DNA from: Phycisphaerae bacterium
GTDB lineage: Bacteria > Planctomycetota > Phycisphaerae > Sedimentisphaerales > Anaerobacaceae
NCBI GenBank assembly: GCA_030602845.1
Contig: JAUVYZ010000083.1
Coordinates: 1-8,083 of the forward strand
Direction: 5' to 3'
DNA length: 8,083 nt
The translations under genes were made by a program, and so were the position numbers. Below are positions 1-6,966 of the stretch, in pieces. Within the stretch, counting starts at the first letter, position 1. The number at the start of each line of letters is the position of its first letter. The notes beneath the pieces were generated by a model. The model saw only the letters and a program-made list of their open reading frames with translations. It was not told the DNA's origin and made no database searches.

Positions 1-1
1 G

Positions 2-988
2 ATTCTGGACATATTTGCAACCAGGGCAAAGACAAAGCAGGCCAAACTTCAGGTCGAGCTGGCACAACTCGAATATACATATCCGCGATTAACGAGGATG
101 TGGTCGCACCTGGACAGTGTAGCCGGGGCGGGCGGGGGAACGGCTGCGGGTGCTGTCGGCGGCATCGGTACCAGAGGGCCGGGCGAACAACAATTGGAAA
201 TCGACCGTCGATTGGTCAATAAGCGAATCACCGAACTCAAACGCAAACTTGCCGATATCGATAAGCGCAGGATTCGCGAGATTGACGGTAGAGGCGGGCT
301 GTTCAAAATCTGCCTCATCGGATATACAAATGCAGGCAAAAGCACACTCTTAAACGCCCTTACCGATGCAGATGTTTTTGTCGAGGACCGGCTCTTTGCG
401 ACGCTGGATACGCGAACGAGAAAATGGGCGCTGGGCAGGGGGGCGGAGGTGCTTTTGAGTGACACTGTCGGCTTTTTGAAAAGTCTGCCTCATCAGTTGA
501 TTGCGTCGTTCAAGGCGACGCTGGAAGAGGCCGTTAATGCCGATTTGCTCCTGCATATCGTCGATGTCTCCAATCCGGATGCACTGAAGCAGGTTGACTC
601 TGTCAATAAGGTTCTGGAAGAGATCGGCTGCGCCAAAAAGCCGATTTTACTCGTGTTTAACAAAGTTGATATTGTCAAAAGAATCGGCGAACTTGAGATG
701 CTGCAAACCCTTTATCCCGATGCAGTGTGCATATCAGCCAAAACCGGCCTTGGCCTGGAGCAGTTGAGCGAAGCGGTGTTAGCAAGATACAAAGGGTCTA
801 TTCTTCTTTTGAGAGTAAGCTCCAGTCAATCGAACGGCAAACTCCAGAGCTTTCTGCGGGCGTACGGGACAATCGTTAACGAGCACTATCTGGATGGCTC
901 TGTCCTGATTGACGCCAGACTTGGCCGAAACCAGCTCCCCGGCCTAAAACGTCTCCAGCCGGACAACCTCCAAATCCTACAGAGTTGA
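2..988 (+). CDS. hflX: GTPase HflX, C-terminal part (5' end outside window)
   Basis: HflX is a ribosome-associated GTPase that splits or rescues stalled ribosomes. The reading frame is open from base 2, so about 328 residues are visible and roughly the first 100 of a normal ~400-residue protein are missing. Seen in order: the N-domain end ILDIFATRAKT and QVELAQLEYTYPRL, the glycine-rich linker GGIGTRGPGEQQLEIDRR typical of HflX, then the G domain with P-loop GYTNAGKST (visible residue ~107), switch I LFATLDTRTR, G3 DTVGF (~154) followed by LPHQLIASFKATLEE, G4 NKVD (~220) and G5 SAKTG (~245). A short C-terminal domain follows. In E. coli the linker reads ETQLETDRR; here the T is Q. The family assignment is firm. 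An ATG at 98 is internal, not the start. Confidence 0.97.
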   Translation: MLDIFATRAKTKQAKLQVELAQLEYTYPRLTRMWSHLDSVAGAGGGTAAGAVGGIGTRGPGEQQLEIDRRLVNKRITELKRKLADIDKRRIREIDGRGGLFKICLIGYTNAGKSTLLNALTDADVFVEDRLFATLDTRTRKWALGRGAEVLLSDTVGFLKSLPHQLIASFKATLEEAVNADLLLHIVDVSNPDALKQVDSVNKVLEEIGCAKKPILLVFNKVDIVKRIGELEMLQTLYPDAVCISAKTGLGLEQLSEAVLARYKGSILLLRVSSSQSNGKLQSFLRAYGTIVNEHYLDGSVLIDARLGRNQLPGLKRLQPDNLQILQS

Positions 989-1002
989 CCCTGCCATTGC
1001 GG

Positions 1003-1043
1003 GGCTGTCATTCCTGCGCAAGCAGGAATCCAAAAAGACAGCC
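1003..1043. repeat. REP-like hairpin repeat (ATTCC-type)
   Basis: A perfect inner stem ATTCCTGC/GCAGGAAT closes on a GCAA tetraloop (1010-1029). An outer stem GGCTGTC/GACAGCC (1003-1009 with 1037-1043) encloses it. The core TGTCATTCCTGCGCAAGCAG resembles dispersed intergenic hairpin repeats known in many bacteria, including the dRS3-like ATTCC(n)GGAAT class. It lies 15 bases after the hflX stop and could protect or end that mRNA, but has no T-run, so it is not a classical intrinsic terminator. Confidence 0.7.
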
Positions 1044-1192
1044 GCGAATTGTATGAATTTGCTCCACTTTCCTTGATTTGCAGCCACAGAAAGTATACAA
1101 TGCAATTGGCCTTGCCAGCCCTTGGACGAGCACGATGTAGCGGTGCCCTTTTTAGTGCGCTGTAAAATACCAACGTTTTTTTGAGAGGAGAA

Positions 1193-1249
1193 TCGGCTAC
1201 GCTCTTTCTGCTCGGCTTTGGTGCGGTGATATTGAGAAGGCGTGTTTAG
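1193..1249 (+). pseudogene. Orphan PEP-CTERM sorting tail, copy 1
   Basis: Read from 1196 the DNA gives ATLFLLGFGAVILRRRV and a TAG stop. This is the shape of a PEP-CTERM tail: short polar motif, hydrophobic helix, then a basic cluster directly before the stop. The preceding residues are G-E-S rather than P-E-P, and a TAA at 1163 closes the frame upstream, so no secretory protein is attached. PEP-CTERM tails are processed by exosortases in the inner membrane. Inferred to be a coding relic, not an expressed tail. The sequence shares the core GGTGCGGTGAT with the other copies in this window. Confidence 0.65.
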
Positions 1250-1337
1250 GCTGCGCGTAGAATCTCCCATAGTAGCTCTCAGAAGGTATTTTGCGCGCCA
1301 GAATCGCTGCCGGTTTACATATGAGACAGCACTACCT

Positions 1338-2090
1338 TTATTGCTTGACCTTTCCAGTGGCCGCCCACTCCACTCCACGGACGATTATCCTCTGGACACT
1401 GGGGTTCATCAGGGCCTTACCATCGTGACCGAAGGCGTTGTGGATCGTGCGACCCTTGCCGTAGTTCAGGGTGAAGACGAGTGGCTCGGTCTTCTTGCTC
1501 CAATCGGAGTAGGCCTCCACCAGCACATTGATTTTGCCGGTCCCCTGCAGCTTTGCGTACAGCTCGTCGTCGGTCTTGAAGTTGCTCATCCCTGCCGTGA
1601 TGGGATGTTCCTTGTCGACGACCTTGGCCTCGAAGACAGCTCGCGGGCCGTGGCCCGAGGTGCCCATCACCCATTTCCGGCCACAGAGCTTGCCGAATTC
1701 CTCCCACTTGGCGAACGAGGCGGTGGCCAGGTGCTGGACAAAGAAGCCCTTTCCGCCCTTGACGAAGTTCAGGAGGTTCTTCTGGGCTTGCCTGGGAATC
1801 ATTTTGATACGTCGGCTATAGATCATAAATACTATCACGTCGTACGCCTTCAGTGCGGTTTCCGATTCGAGGATCAGCGGGTCTTCGCATACCCTGACTT
1901 CGAACCTCTTGGAGTCCACGAGGGCTTTGCGCGTGGTCTCGGACATTTCCCGCCAGGGATGTCCCCTCACGTCATCGCCGGTAATCAGCAGGGCCCTAAT
2001 CTTGGCGGGCCGCTGGGCCGCATCGGCTTCAATACAAAAACTCATCGCCACAATACACATCAGAACCAGAACAAAAATTAAACGCCGCAT
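1338..2090 (-). CDS. Exported ThuA-like domain protein
   Basis: A 250-residue ThuA-like (trehalose-utilisation) protein of the class I glutamine-amidotransferase-like fold. The start is the ATG at 2088-2090, chosen because AAAGGAG precedes it on the minus strand and a signal peptide follows at once (MRRLIFVLVLMCIVAMSFC, cleavage near A24). A longer in-frame start at 2153 would bury the signal peptide. Family marks: IRALLITGDDVRGHPW (32-46), the glycine-rich turn VKGGKGFFVQH (110-120), SGHGPRAVF (145-153), HPITAGMSNFKTDDELY (162-178) and YGKGRTIHNAFGHD (210-223). Planctomycetes carry many exported ThuA proteins, usually linked to sugar catabolism; the substrate cannot be told here. It is the only complete leftward gene in the window and stands alone. 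Confidence 0.9.
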   Translation of the reverse strand: MRRLIFVLVLMCIVAMSFCIEADAAQRPAKIRALLITGDDVRGHPWREMSETTRKALVDSKRFEVRVCEDPLILESETALKAYDVIVFMIYSRRIKMIPRQAQKNLLNFVKGGKGFFVQHLATASFAKWEEFGKLCGRKWVMGTSGHGPRAVFEAKVVDKEHPITAGMSNFKTDDELYAKLQGTGKINVLVEAYSDWSKKTEPLVFTLNYGKGRTIHNAFGHDGKALMNPSVQRIIVRGVEWAATGKVKQ

Positions 2091-2126
2091 CTCATTTCTC
2101 CTTTCTGTCAAAAGACCAAAGTTGGC

Positions 2127-2139
2127 GTCCACAGTGGAC
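2127..2139. promoter_or_regulatory. Perfect palindrome upstream of the thuA-like gene
   Basis: GTCCAC-A-GTGGAC is a perfect 13-base inverted repeat ending 37 bases upstream of the thuA-like start codon. Position and symmetry fit an operator or a 5'-UTR hairpin. No convincing -35/-10 pair was found next to it, so the role is inferred. Confidence 0.35.
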
Positions 2140-2293
2140 CCCGTGTGGTACAAAAATAATACGTGACCTTTATTTTACAAAGACCATACCATTCAATCCT
2201 TGAAAAGTCAAGATAATTTATCAAATAGGATTCCTTATATCCCCCCAAGGCGGCTCTTAAAACCAGTCACCTGCCACCTGGTGGGAATAAGCT

Positions 2294-2439
2294 CGAATCC
2301 TCCACGCTCTTACTGCTCGGCTTGCCCCGCATCCAGCACCAAAAGAGCTTCGGCTCACGCCGTTTTGGTGCGGGACTGCGGTGCGGTGATGGTGAGAAAA
2401 CTTAAATTGCAAAGCGAAAAGCGTAAAACTATAGCGTAA
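2294..2439 (+). pseudogene. Orphan PEP-CTERM tail, copy 2, split by a hairpin insert
   Basis: The first half (from 2294, through CTCGGCTTG ending 2324) reads LESSTLLLLGL. The second half (from 2380) reads GAVMVRKLKLQ and continues to a TAA at 2437-2439. Joined, they give STLLLLGL-GAVMVRK, matching the other tails. Between them lie 55 foreign bases (2325-2379), not a multiple of three, so the two halves are in different frames and the tail cannot be made. The P-E-P triplet is reduced to L-E-S. The surrounding 600 bases hold no gene that could own it. Confidence 0.6.
2325..2379. repeat. Palindromic insert inside PEP-CTERM tail copy 2
   Basis: The insert contains GCACCAAAA (2335-2343) and its exact complement TTTTGGTGC (2363-2371), with outer CCCG and CGGG that can extend the stem around a bulge. 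It falls between the Leu codon TTG and the Gly codon GGT of the tail, the same region as the 63-base insert in copy 5. This suggests a small palindromic element or a local rearrangement. No transposase is present. Confidence 0.5.
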
Positions 2440-2480
2440 AATTCAAAAACAGAGCTACCATCAAAGCGGGCGGTGAAATA

Positions 2481-2540
2481 GAGATTGCCGCGCATTCCGT
2501 CCAAGGGCCGGACTTTCAGCGCCGCGATGCTCGCAATGAC
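2481..2540. repeat. REP-like repeat (GTCATTGCGAG type)
   Basis: On the minus strand this reads GTCATTGCGAGCATCGCGGC and ends GCGCGGCAATCTC. It is a diverged form of the dispersed repeat GTCATTGCGAG...GGCAATCTC seen in many bacterial genomes. The ends pair (ATTGC at 2484-2488 with GCAAT at 2533-2537). It lies in the gene-free stretch between the thuA-like gene and the 91-aa gene. It belongs to a different family from the hairpin repeat after hflX. Confidence 0.6.
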
Positions 2541-2596
2541 CGGGAGGGAAATATCAAGATTGACATTCGTGGATGAGGGTGGTTTAATTGGACTTG

Positions 2597-2653
2597 ATGT
2601 TTAAGAATGTTTCCATAATCGGAGATGGTGGGATGTTGAGAAGGAAGGGCTAA
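2597..2653 (+). pseudogene. Possible degraded PEP-CTERM tail end, copy 6
   Basis: The frame ending at TAA 2651-2653 reads IIGDGGMLRRKG. The stretch ATGTTGAGAAGGAA is nearly identical to the end of copy 4, and a stop follows the basic cluster as in true tails. The hydrophobic part is largely lost. This could be chance, since only about 13 bases match well. Confidence 0.3.
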
Positions 2654-2691
2654 ACGCGGCAAAGGGATGATTTTGAGGTAATTGAGTTACA

Positions 2692-2967
2692 ATGGCCGGG
2701 AAAGAATATTCAAATTATCAGCGGGACGTTATTTCCAGATATTATGATAATCTCGACGCGATAACGTTAGGCAGGTTACAGGAATTGGTGGGCCGGCTTT
2801 ACCTTGCCGACAGCGAGGCCAAGCAGGCCCGGCTCTGGGAGAGGGCGCAGAAGGCGATGGTGACCCTTAAGATAAAGCCTGCGATAATTGAGCATATTAT
2901 GAACAAAAAGGACGTGACTGTTCTTGCGAAGAATATTGAGGACTGGCTCGATGCTTCGAGACGGTAA
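2692..2967 (+). CDS. Conserved-looking small hypothetical protein (91 aa)
   Basis: A 91-residue soluble protein beginning MAGKEYSNYQRDVISRYYDN. It has no signal peptide or membrane helix and is predicted largely helical: an N-terminal YSNYQRDVISRYYDNLD segment, a central helix LGRLQELVGRLYLADS, then a charged RLWERAQKAM helix and a C-terminal IEDWLDASRR. From memory it resembles short uncharacterised proteins found in planctomycetes; this was not verified. A weak ribosome site (TTGAGGTAA) lies about 15 bases upstream. It is followed 82 bases later by the ferritin-like gene in the same direction and may be cotranscribed. No function can be assigned. Confidence 0.8.
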   Translation: MAGKEYSNYQRDVISRYYDNLDAITLGRLQELVGRLYLADSEAKQARLWERAQKAMVTLKIKPAIIEHIMNKKDVTVLAKNIEDWLDASRR

Positions 2968-3049
2968 TTTGCCCACAACCTTCGGGACGATAATAAAACC
3001 GTAAAAAAGATGAAGAAATGAAGGGAAGCTTTTTCGAAAAGGTGCTGTG

Positions 3050-3538
3050 ATGGAGACTAAATTTAATGTCTTTGAGGTTCTCCAAATAGCTGAGAAAATC
3101 GAATATGACGGCGCCAAGTTTTACCTTAAGACGGCGCAGTTACTCGATGACCCGGAACTGCGTAATATATATTATGAACTGGCTAACTGGAAAGCCAAAC
3201 ACGTAAAGATGTATGCACGGATGAGAAAGGAGTTCTCTGAAAGGACCGGTGAGTTCGGGACGTTCGACCCTGATAACTATGTATTATCCCATCCACGAGT
3301 GATGGCAGGTCTTGCCGTGTTCACGAAAAAACCAGTTTCGGTCAAGGGGCTGACCGGCCGAGGAGGGAAAGAAGAGATACTTAAAGACGCTATAGGAAGG
3401 GCAAAGGAGGCAACCATCTTCTATCAAGGCCTGAAGGGCTTTGCCCGAGACCCAGCAGGCGAAGATACGCTCGATAAGATTATTAGAGAAGAGAGCCGAC
3501 ACATCCATCTGCTAACCGAAGAATTCAAACAATGCTAA
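3050..3538 (+). CDS. Ferritin-like / rubrerythrin-type four-helix protein, degenerate metal site
   Basis: A 162-residue cytoplasmic protein with a ferritin-like four-helix pattern. The ATG at 3050 is preferred over the adjacent GTG at 3047 because AAAAGG ends 7 bases upstream. Helix 1: QIAEKIEYDGAKFY (E18 conserved). Helix 2: YYELANWKAKHVKMY, with H51 kept but K48 where the usual E-x-x-H glutamate sits. Helix 3: AIGRAKEATIFYQGL, with A118 at the expected glutamate. Helix 4: IIREESRHIHLL, keeping E148 and H151. Rubrerythrin-domain proteins bind di-iron for peroxide reduction or iron handling; here about half of the ligands look lost, so a mononuclear site, a shifted ligand set or a non-redox role is possible. 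The alignment is by eye. There is no rubredoxin C-x-x-C domain. Confidence 0.82.
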   Translation: METKFNVFEVLQIAEKIEYDGAKFYLKTAQLLDDPELRNIYYELANWKAKHVKMYARMRKEFSERTGEFGTFDPDNYVLSHPRVMAGLAVFTKKPVSVKGLTGRGGKEEILKDAIGRAKEATIFYQGLKGFARDPAGEDTLDKIIREESRHIHLLTEEFKQC

Positions 3539-3603
3539 CCCCCGAAACCTTCACGCTCTTGCCGCTCGGCTTTTGTGCGGTGATTTTAAGAAAGAAACGC
3601 TGA
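3532..3603 (+). pseudogene. Orphan PEP-CTERM sorting tail, copy 3
   Basis: The frame ending TGA 3601-3603 reads TPETFTLLPLGFCAVILRKKR, a nearly complete tail: P-E-T in place of P-E-P, hydrophobic segment, basic end. It begins only 2 bases after the ferritin-like stop codon and is in another frame, so it is not part of that protein. An ATG at 3532 would allow a 23-residue free tail peptide, but no ribosome site supports it. Third-position differences from the other copies (TTG/TTA/TTT, CTG/CCG, ATG/ATT) point to an origin as coding sequence. Confidence 0.65.
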
Positions 3604-3642
3604 CTTTTTTTGTCAAAAACTGCACGAAAAGGTGCAAAACAG

Positions 3643-3669
3643 TTGCAATTTTGGGGTAGATTTGATAAT
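3643..3669 (+). promoter_or_regulatory. Weak candidate promoter for the M60 peptidase gene
   Basis: TTGCAA (3643-3648) and GATAAT (3664-3669) are 15 bases apart, slightly short for sigma-70. A start near 3676 would place the hairpin-rich leader at the 5' end of the mRNA. Low confidence. Confidence 0.25.
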
Positions 3670-3692
3670 TTGATGAAATCGGAGGGTTTAGG

Positions 3693-3764
3693 AGTGTTGC
3701 CAAGCACTGTATTCGGAAAATTCCGGCTGGAAAAACCTTTGCGGCAGTGTAGCTGCGGAGGTTT
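3693..3764 (+). promoter_or_regulatory. Hairpin-rich leader upstream of the M60 peptidase gene
   Basis: Three hairpins follow each other closely. First, AGTGTT-GCCA-AGCACT (3693-3708). Second, CGGAA-AA-TTCCG (3714-3725). Third, a 13-pair stem AAACCTTTGCGGC / GCTGCGGAGGTTT (3733-3745 with 3752-3764, three G-U pairs) with a 6-base loop. The GU-compensated long stem is what a structured RNA would show rather than a plain DNA palindrome. It ends 46 bases before the ATG at 3811. It matches no riboswitch class I know (c-di-GMP, cobalamin, glycine and SAM were considered). No T-run follows, so simple attenuation is unlikely. Confidence 0.45.
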
Positions 3765-3810
3765 GCCTGTTAAGACCCCGGTAGAATCATCCCGGAGAAG
3801 GGAGAAGCAG

Positions 3811-5526
3811 ATGTTTACAAGAGGAATGTTTACATTTCTGTTGTCGGTAGTATTATTTGTCACTTTGTTAGCTGCGCAGCCTGTCTGTGGCCAGGATAAT
3901 CAGGGCGGGCAGGATTCAGCAACCGGCAAACGCGTGGACAGCGAGACCAAGAACAAAGAACCATCGGCTGCTCAAAGCCTCGATGACTTGATTGCGAGTG
4001 TCAAACGCGAGAAGAAAATCCAGCCGGACAAGGTCGATGAAGCAGTGAATATCGTATCACGTGCTGGCGAGGTGCTGCCGGCTGTCGAATTGTTGAATAA
4101 ACTTGGTCAGTTGCAGCAGTATCGTCAGGACAGTGTAATTCCGACGGCGCAAAAGCGGCTCTCCCGGGATATGCCGCTGGATTATACGATTTTGTCTTTG
4201 CAGGTCAGGAAGATGAGGCAGGTATCGGCTGAGCAGACTAAAGCCCATCCCGCGGCCGAGGTCTTTCCCGGGCCCGTCCCCGAGGATGCCGGGAGAGTCA
4301 GGCGAAGGATAAAGATAAACACCAGCGCTGCCGGCTGGCACCTCGGCAGTACGAGAAGCCGGTATCGGCATAGCACCGGGCTTTATGCGGCGCCGGGAGA
4401 ACTTATCACCGTTACCATACCCGAGGAGGTGACAGAGAAGGGATTGTACGTGCGAATCGGGGCGCACAGCGACCGGCTTTGGAGGAAAACCTCATGGGCA
4501 AGGGCGCCGGACATCTGCCGCAGATTTGCCCTCACACAGACCGAAACCACAGCCGCTAACGCGTTCGGCGGATTGGTCTATATTGAGGTGCCGTATGACC
4601 TGAAGGTCGGAAAAATAACGGTCACAATAAAAGGGGCTGTCCGAGCGCCATATTATGTTCTCGGTAGGACGGACGCAGCGAAGTGGCGCAAGACGATACG
4701 CAATAACCCGGCCCCCTGGGGCGAGCTGCACGGCAGGAAGCTGATTTTGACGCTGCCTTCAAAGGTTCTCCGCACGGTCGATGACCCTGAGGACCTGATG
4801 AAATTTTGGGACGCGGTAATGGACCGCTATGCGGAATTGCTCGGCCGGGACCCGCAGCGCCGGCGCCTCGAACGCTTTGTGCCGGACGTGCAGATAAGCG
4901 CCGGGTATATGCACGCCGGCTATCCGCTTATGACGATGCTGGACATTACGACCACCATCGTCGATAAGGAGAGGATAATATTGAACAGGCATGGCGGCGT
5001 ATGGGGGCTTTTCCACGAACTCGGGCATAATCATCAGAATCGCGACTGGACCTTCAGAGGGACAAGTGAAGTTACAGTTAATCTGTTCTCGCTGTACATA
5101 ATGGAGAAGGTCTGCAATATCGAAGGCAAGGGGCATCCGTCCATCACCGGCCGGGCCAGGAAGCGGAATATCGAAAGATACTTTGCCGACGGCTGTGACT
5201 TTGAGAAATGGAAGAGGAGTCCATTTCTTGCGCTGTGTATGTACATTCAGTTGCAGGAGGCCTTCGGCTGGGGGCCGTTTACGAAGGTCTTCAAAGAATA
5301 CAGAAACCTGACACCAGAGCAGCGCCCGCAAAGTGACGACGAAAAAAGGGACCAGTGGATGGTGCGTTTTTCACGGGCGGTGGGCAAAAATCTCGGCCCA
5401 TTTTTCCAGGCGTGGGGGGTTCCCACTACAGAGAAGTCGAGGACCTCCATCGCCGATTTACCGGGCTGGATGCCGGATGGGTTTCCTCCGGCGAAAATGA
5501 AGGCCGCCACAGAAGTCGGCCGGTAG
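3811..5526 (+). CDS. Exported M60-type (enhancin-like) zinc metallopeptidase
   Basis: A 571-residue secreted gluzincin-type peptidase. The ATG at 3811 is chosen because GGGAGAAGCAG precedes it and a signal peptide begins there (MFTRGMFTFLLSVVLFVTLL, cleavage near G27). A polar linker (28-55) and a helical region (~55-160) come next. From ~185 the M60 pattern appears: TGLYAAPGELITVTIP, YVRIGAHSD, GGLVYIEVP and NNPAPWGEL. Then comes ISAGYMHAGYP (G365-P372), the zinc motif H402-E403-L-G-H406-N-H-Q and the third ligand E420 in TSEVTVNLFSLY. The C-terminus has FFQAWGVP and LPGWMPDGFPP. M60 enzymes cut mucin-type and other glycoproteins, acting outside the cytoplasm. All catalytic residues are present. 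It has no PEP-CTERM tail itself. Confidence 0.92.
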   Translation: MFTRGMFTFLLSVVLFVTLLAAQPVCGQDNQGGQDSATGKRVDSETKNKEPSAAQSLDDLIASVKREKKIQPDKVDEAVNIVSRAGEVLPAVELLNKLGQLQQYRQDSVIPTAQKRLSRDMPLDYTILSLQVRKMRQVSAEQTKAHPAAEVFPGPVPEDAGRVRRRIKINTSAAGWHLGSTRSRYRHSTGLYAAPGELITVTIPEEVTEKGLYVRIGAHSDRLWRKTSWARAPDICRRFALTQTETTAANAFGGLVYIEVPYDLKVGKITVTIKGAVRAPYYVLGRTDAAKWRKTIRNNPAPWGELHGRKLILTLPSKVLRTVDDPEDLMKFWDAVMDRYAELLGRDPQRRRLERFVPDVQISAGYMHAGYPLMTMLDITTTIVDKERIILNRHGGVWGLFHELGHNHQNRDWTFRGTSEVTVNLFSLYIMEKVCNIEGKGHPSITGRARKRNIERYFADGCDFEKWKRSPFLALCMYIQLQEAFGWGPFTKVFKEYRNLTPEQRPQSDDEKRDQWMVRFSRAVGKNLGPFFQAWGVPTTEKSRTSIADLPGWMPDGFPPAKMKAATEVGR

Positions 5527-5536
5527 ATACGGTGGG

Positions 5537-5629
5537 ATGGATTTCCGATTAAATGACATTAGCGAAGAAGTAAGGGACCAGGAAACGTTCGAGCAAGTAG
5601 TTAAATGCTGTGGATGTTCGGTCTTTTAA
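5537..5629 (+). CDS. Possible small cysteine-rich peptide (30 aa)
   Basis: An ATG at 5537 opens 30 codons, MDFRLNDISEEVRDQETFEQ followed by VVKCCGCSVF, ending TAA 5627-5629. It begins 10 bases after the peptidase stop and ends just before the AAAGGA site of the next gene. The acidic amphipathic body and the C-C-G-C end look protein-like. However, the only ribosome-site candidate, GGTGGG, touches the ATG, and an open frame of this length is not rare. It overlaps the alternative ATG start (5605) of the propeller gene. It is not recognised. Confidence 0.25.
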   Translation: MDFRLNDISEEVRDQETFEQVVKCCGCSVF

Positions 5630-5646
5630 GAAAGGATAATAAGACG

Positions 5647-6954
5647 GTGGTTAAAAAAGCATTAGCATTTGTGATAATCCCGGCGTTACTATGCAGCACT
5701 GCGGCACGAGCGAGAGATTGGCCGCACTGGCGTGGACCGTTTTTTAACGGCTCGACCGATGAAACAAATCTGCCGAGCAGGTTCAGTCAAACAGAGAATG
5801 TGGCGTGGGTCAGTCCTCTTCCGGGGCACAGTTCGGCCACGCCTATTATCTGCAAGCAGAGAGTGTTTGTCAGCTCAACCGACAGGGAAAGTGCCGACCT
5901 TCTTGCACTTTGCTTCGATGCCAAAACCGGCAAAGAGCTATGGCGAAAGAAATTGGGGGAATCGGAGCGGAAGGTCCCGCGGAATAACATGGCTACTCCT
6001 TCACCGGTTACTGATGGCAAAGGTGTGTACTTTTTGTACGGGTCCGGCGAACTGGCAGGGCTTGATTATGAGGGCAATATTCTGTGGTCGCGCAACATCG
6101 AAGAAAAATACAGGAATATCTCGCTGAAATATGGGTATGCTTCAAGCCCTCTTCTTTACGGTGATAAGCTCTATGTTCTTGTGCAGCGGCGACATACGCC
6201 GTGGCGTGCTCCTTTTAGCGACAGCACACTGGATTCTTTTTTGTTAGCGGTGGACCCGAAGACAGGCAGAGATTTGTGGAAACACGAACGCAAGACCGAT
6301 GCTCAGGATGAATCTCTGGACTCATACGCTTCACCGATACCTTTTCAAAGCGATGGACGAGCCCAGATTCTTATAATTGGGGGTGACTATGTTACTTCTC
6401 ACGACCCGCAGAAGGGGACGGAATTCTGGCGCTACGGATATGCTCGGGTTAAGAGCACGCGGTGGCGGCTTATAGCTTCTGTTGTGACAGGAGCAGGATT
6501 GATATTCGGGGTTGAGCCGAGGGGCAATACGGACCTTTTTGCGCTCAGGAGCGGCGGCAATGGGGGGCTCTCAGAGGACTATGTTGCGTGGAAGTTCGAT
6601 GGGCCAACGCCTGATGTGTGTACGCCTCTGTATTACAAGGGCAATCTTTATGTGCTGGACGGGATGAAGTACGGCAAAGTGGTTACGTGCCTGGATGCCA
6701 AAACAGGCAGACAAAAGTGGCAGGGAAGACTTGGTGGGCCAGGGCCGTGGCGGGCTTCTCTGACTGCCGGGGACGATAAACTTTACTGCATCAATGAAAG
6801 CGGCGAAGTGGTGGTGCTCGCTGCCGATAACGAGCAATTCAAGGTACTCTGGCGAACGGATTTGGGAGACAGGCCGGTGCAGGCCTCGATTGCGATTGCC
6901 GAGCGACACCTCTTTATCCGCACTGCGAATAAGCTGTTTTGCGTGGGGGATTAG
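5647..6954 (+). CDS. Exported PQQ-type beta-propeller repeat protein
   Basis: A 435-residue secreted propeller protein. The start chosen is GTG 5647, because AAAGGA lies 10 bases upstream (5631-5636) and translation then begins directly with a signal peptide (MVKKALAFVIIPALLCSTAA, cleavage after A22). An ATG at 5605 adds 14 residues but has no clear ribosome site. The mature N-terminus DWPHWRGPFFNGSTDETNLP is the hallmark of the large planctomycete family of PQQ-binding-like proteins. Repeat blades end in characteristic D-x-x-x-G-x-x-x-W motifs: FDAKTGKELW, YEGNILW, DPKTGRDLW, DPQKGTEFW, LDAKTGRQKW and a last FKVLWRTDLG. Such proteins are often scaffold or outer-membrane assembly-like propellers and most do not bind PQQ. 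The role here is unknown. It lies 120 bases after the peptidase gene in the same direction and may share its transcript. Confidence 0.9.
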   Translation: MVKKALAFVIIPALLCSTAARARDWPHWRGPFFNGSTDETNLPSRFSQTENVAWVSPLPGHSSATPIICKQRVFVSSTDRESADLLALCFDAKTGKELWRKKLGESERKVPRNNMATPSPVTDGKGVYFLYGSGELAGLDYEGNILWSRNIEEKYRNISLKYGYASSPLLYGDKLYVLVQRRHTPWRAPFSDSTLDSFLLAVDPKTGRDLWKHERKTDAQDESLDSYASPIPFQSDGRAQILIIGGDYVTSHDPQKGTEFWRYGYARVKSTRWRLIASVVTGAGLIFGVEPRGNTDLFALRSGGNGGLSEDYVAWKFDGPTPDVCTPLYYKGNLYVLDGMKYGKVVTCLDAKTGRQKWQGRLGGPGPWRASLTAGDDKLYCINESGEVVVLAADNEQFKVLWRTDLGDRPVQASIAIAERHLFIRTANKLFCVGD

Positions 6955-6966
6955 ATGCTAATATCC

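Noticed and set aside
1242..2081. Long + strand open frame of 279 codons opposite the thuA-like gene
   Set aside because: It is antisense to a well-supported ThuA domain with signal peptide and ribosome site, and its translation shows no recognisable protein pattern.
2200..2439. 79-codon + strand frame across PEP-CTERM tail copy 2
   Set aside because: It reads the first half of the tail in the wrong frame and has no ribosome site; the tail-relic reading explains the sequence better.
3532..3603. Tail copy 3 as a read-through extension of the ferritin-like protein
   Set aside because: It is in a different frame, follows a TAA, and the ferritin-like protein has no signal peptide, so an exosortase tail would be pointless.
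3604..3640. TTTTTGTCAAAAACTGC near 3608 as a second end of the MITE-like element
   Set aside because: It resembles the right end (TTTGTCAAAAAGTGC) over about 15 bases but lacks TTAA and a matching opposite end, and A/T-rich chance similarity is likely.
4759..5331. Long minus-strand open frame of 190 codons inside the peptidase gene
   Set aside because: It overlaps the catalytic region of the M60 peptidase, has no ribosome site and no family motifs; it is a shadow frame of GC-rich coding DNA.
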